A DNA stretch of 60,000 nucleotides, from NCBI GenBank assembly GCA_950295325.1, contig OX485807.1, forward strand, positions 42,502,440 through 42,562,439, read 5' to 3'. A program made the translations under genes and the position numbers. This stretch comes from Polytrichum commune (lineage: Eukaryota; Streptophyta; Polytrichopsida; Polytrichales; Polytrichaceae). Of the stretch, positions 59,522 to 60,000 are shown one piece after another. Numbering within the stretch: the first letter of the stretch is position 1; every line of letters begins with the position of its first letter. The notes beneath the pieces were generated by a model. It was not told the DNA's origin. It saw only the letters and a program-made list of their open reading frames with translations, and made no database searches.

Positions 59522-59920
59522 TTGCCTCACCAAGCACCCAAAAGTGTCGTCAATGGCATGTCTGCATCTCAGGCAGACACCGGCTCCCTTTCCCTTGGTA
59601 TGAGCGACGTTGCAATGCCTTCACTATTCCAATATTCGGCCGTCGATGCTGCCTCTGCTGTTGATTACTCCAAAGACTCCGGGTTTGAAGACGGAGTCGT
59701 GGATAGCCCTCCTGCAAAGGTTGCAAAACTCAATTACTCTCCAAGTCCATCTCCATCTCCCCTCCGCAGTGAGAAGCACGTCCGTAACCCACGGTCGACC
59801 AGACGCCTTTGCATGGATGAACCCCATATTGATGTCCCGGCGTTTGCGAACGTCCCTCTCGGGCTTGTATCTACACCCGTCGATGTCCCAAAAGCTCTAA
59901 CCAGCGCCCCAAAGGCGAAG
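59522..59920 (+). CDS. Conserved tail exon, unknown function (unit B)
   Basis: Acceptor GTGTCTTAG precedes it and a weak AAG|GTGCCC donor follows; 133 codons, phase 0 at both ends. The core MPSLFQYSAVDAASAVDYSK matches unit A, followed by FEDGVVDSPPAKV, PSPSPSPL, STRRLCMDEP and APKAKVP. After that point the two units diverge, which supports an exon edge. It begins 92 bp after the phosphatase-like stop. Function unknown. Confidence 0.5.
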
Positions 59921-60000
59921 GTGCCCAACTATTGGCATTCTCAAGTTTTTCCTTGATGATTTCCGTGTATTAGTGCATTTCAACTTCTTGGGTTTTTCGG

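Larger units (their letters stand above)
43408..60000. mobile_element. Unit B: mirror-image copy of the giant element, truncated by the window
   Basis: The left terminus at 43408 (AACACTATATTCGTTAATTGG then the GAGACTTT-GG-AAAGTCTC foldback) lies 84 bp from the end of unit A's target repeat. Gene order from this end is DUF7869-like (-), palindrome field, ParB/MTase/FCP1 (+), tail exon (+), which is unit A reversed. The right terminus is beyond 60000. No MULE is present in its exon 3. Confidence 0.75.

Noticed and set aside
1-60000. tRNA or rRNA genes
   Set aside because: None could be recognised by eye; a tRNAscan or rRNA search would be needed to exclude short ones.

Overview
The window looks like repeat-rich nuclear DNA of a streptophyte (a land plant or charophyte alga; a seedless lineage is plausible but not resolved here). 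Evidence: a decayed callose synthase gene, short GT-AG introns, interstitial CCCTAAA repeats, Ty1/copia debris, hAT-like and MULE-type transposons, and no bacterial gene organisation. Almost every intact gene belongs to a mobile element.

Layout. 1-3061: 3' end of a first unit ('unit C') with a spliced DUF7869-like gene and a terminal repeat. 3062-11410: a callose synthase pseudogene broken by a three-level nest of inverted-repeat elements and followed by copia fragments. 11415-43319: 'unit A', a ~31.9 kb element with matching terminal inverted repeats (AACACTATATTCG...) and a 4-bp AATG direct repeat at both ends. From left to right unit A holds a conserved tail exon (-), a four-exon gene joining a ParB-like domain, a degenerate DNA-methyltransferase-like domain and an FCP1/NIF-type phosphatase-like domain (-), a field of 16-bp palindromes, and a DUF7869-like gene (+). 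A 15.8 kb MULE (14855-30627) sits inside exon 3 of the fusion gene. 43408-60000: 'unit B', a mirror-image copy (DUF7869-like on -, palindrome field, ParB/MTase/FCP1 gene on +), cut by the window end. 47.3-53.9 kb is mostly non-coding and holds palindromes, a hAT-like insertion and simple repeats.

The most striking pattern is that all three ParB-like/methyltransferase-like genes have an array of palindromes built on a perfect or near-perfect 16-bp dyad on their 5' side. Unit A uses ACGAACGNNCGTTCGT. Unit B uses ACGGACGNNCGTCCGT. The gene carried by the MULE uses CTGTCGGATCCGACAG in a 170-bp satellite. In A and B the palindromes sit at equivalent places (leader, introns 1-3, end of exon 3), yet nearly all carry the unit-specific base in both half-sites. 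This suggests a cis-linked protein-site system, comparable in logic to ParB-parS or to VANC-type anti-silencing factors with their motif arrays. The function is inference.

How the genes may work together (inference): the DUF7869-like protein is the best candidate mobilisation protein, because its gene always sits next to the terminal repeat. The ParB/MTase/FCP1 protein would bind the palindrome field between the two divergent genes and control transcription, silencing or transposition. The MULE that invaded unit A carries its own ParB/MTase-like gene and its own palindrome array.
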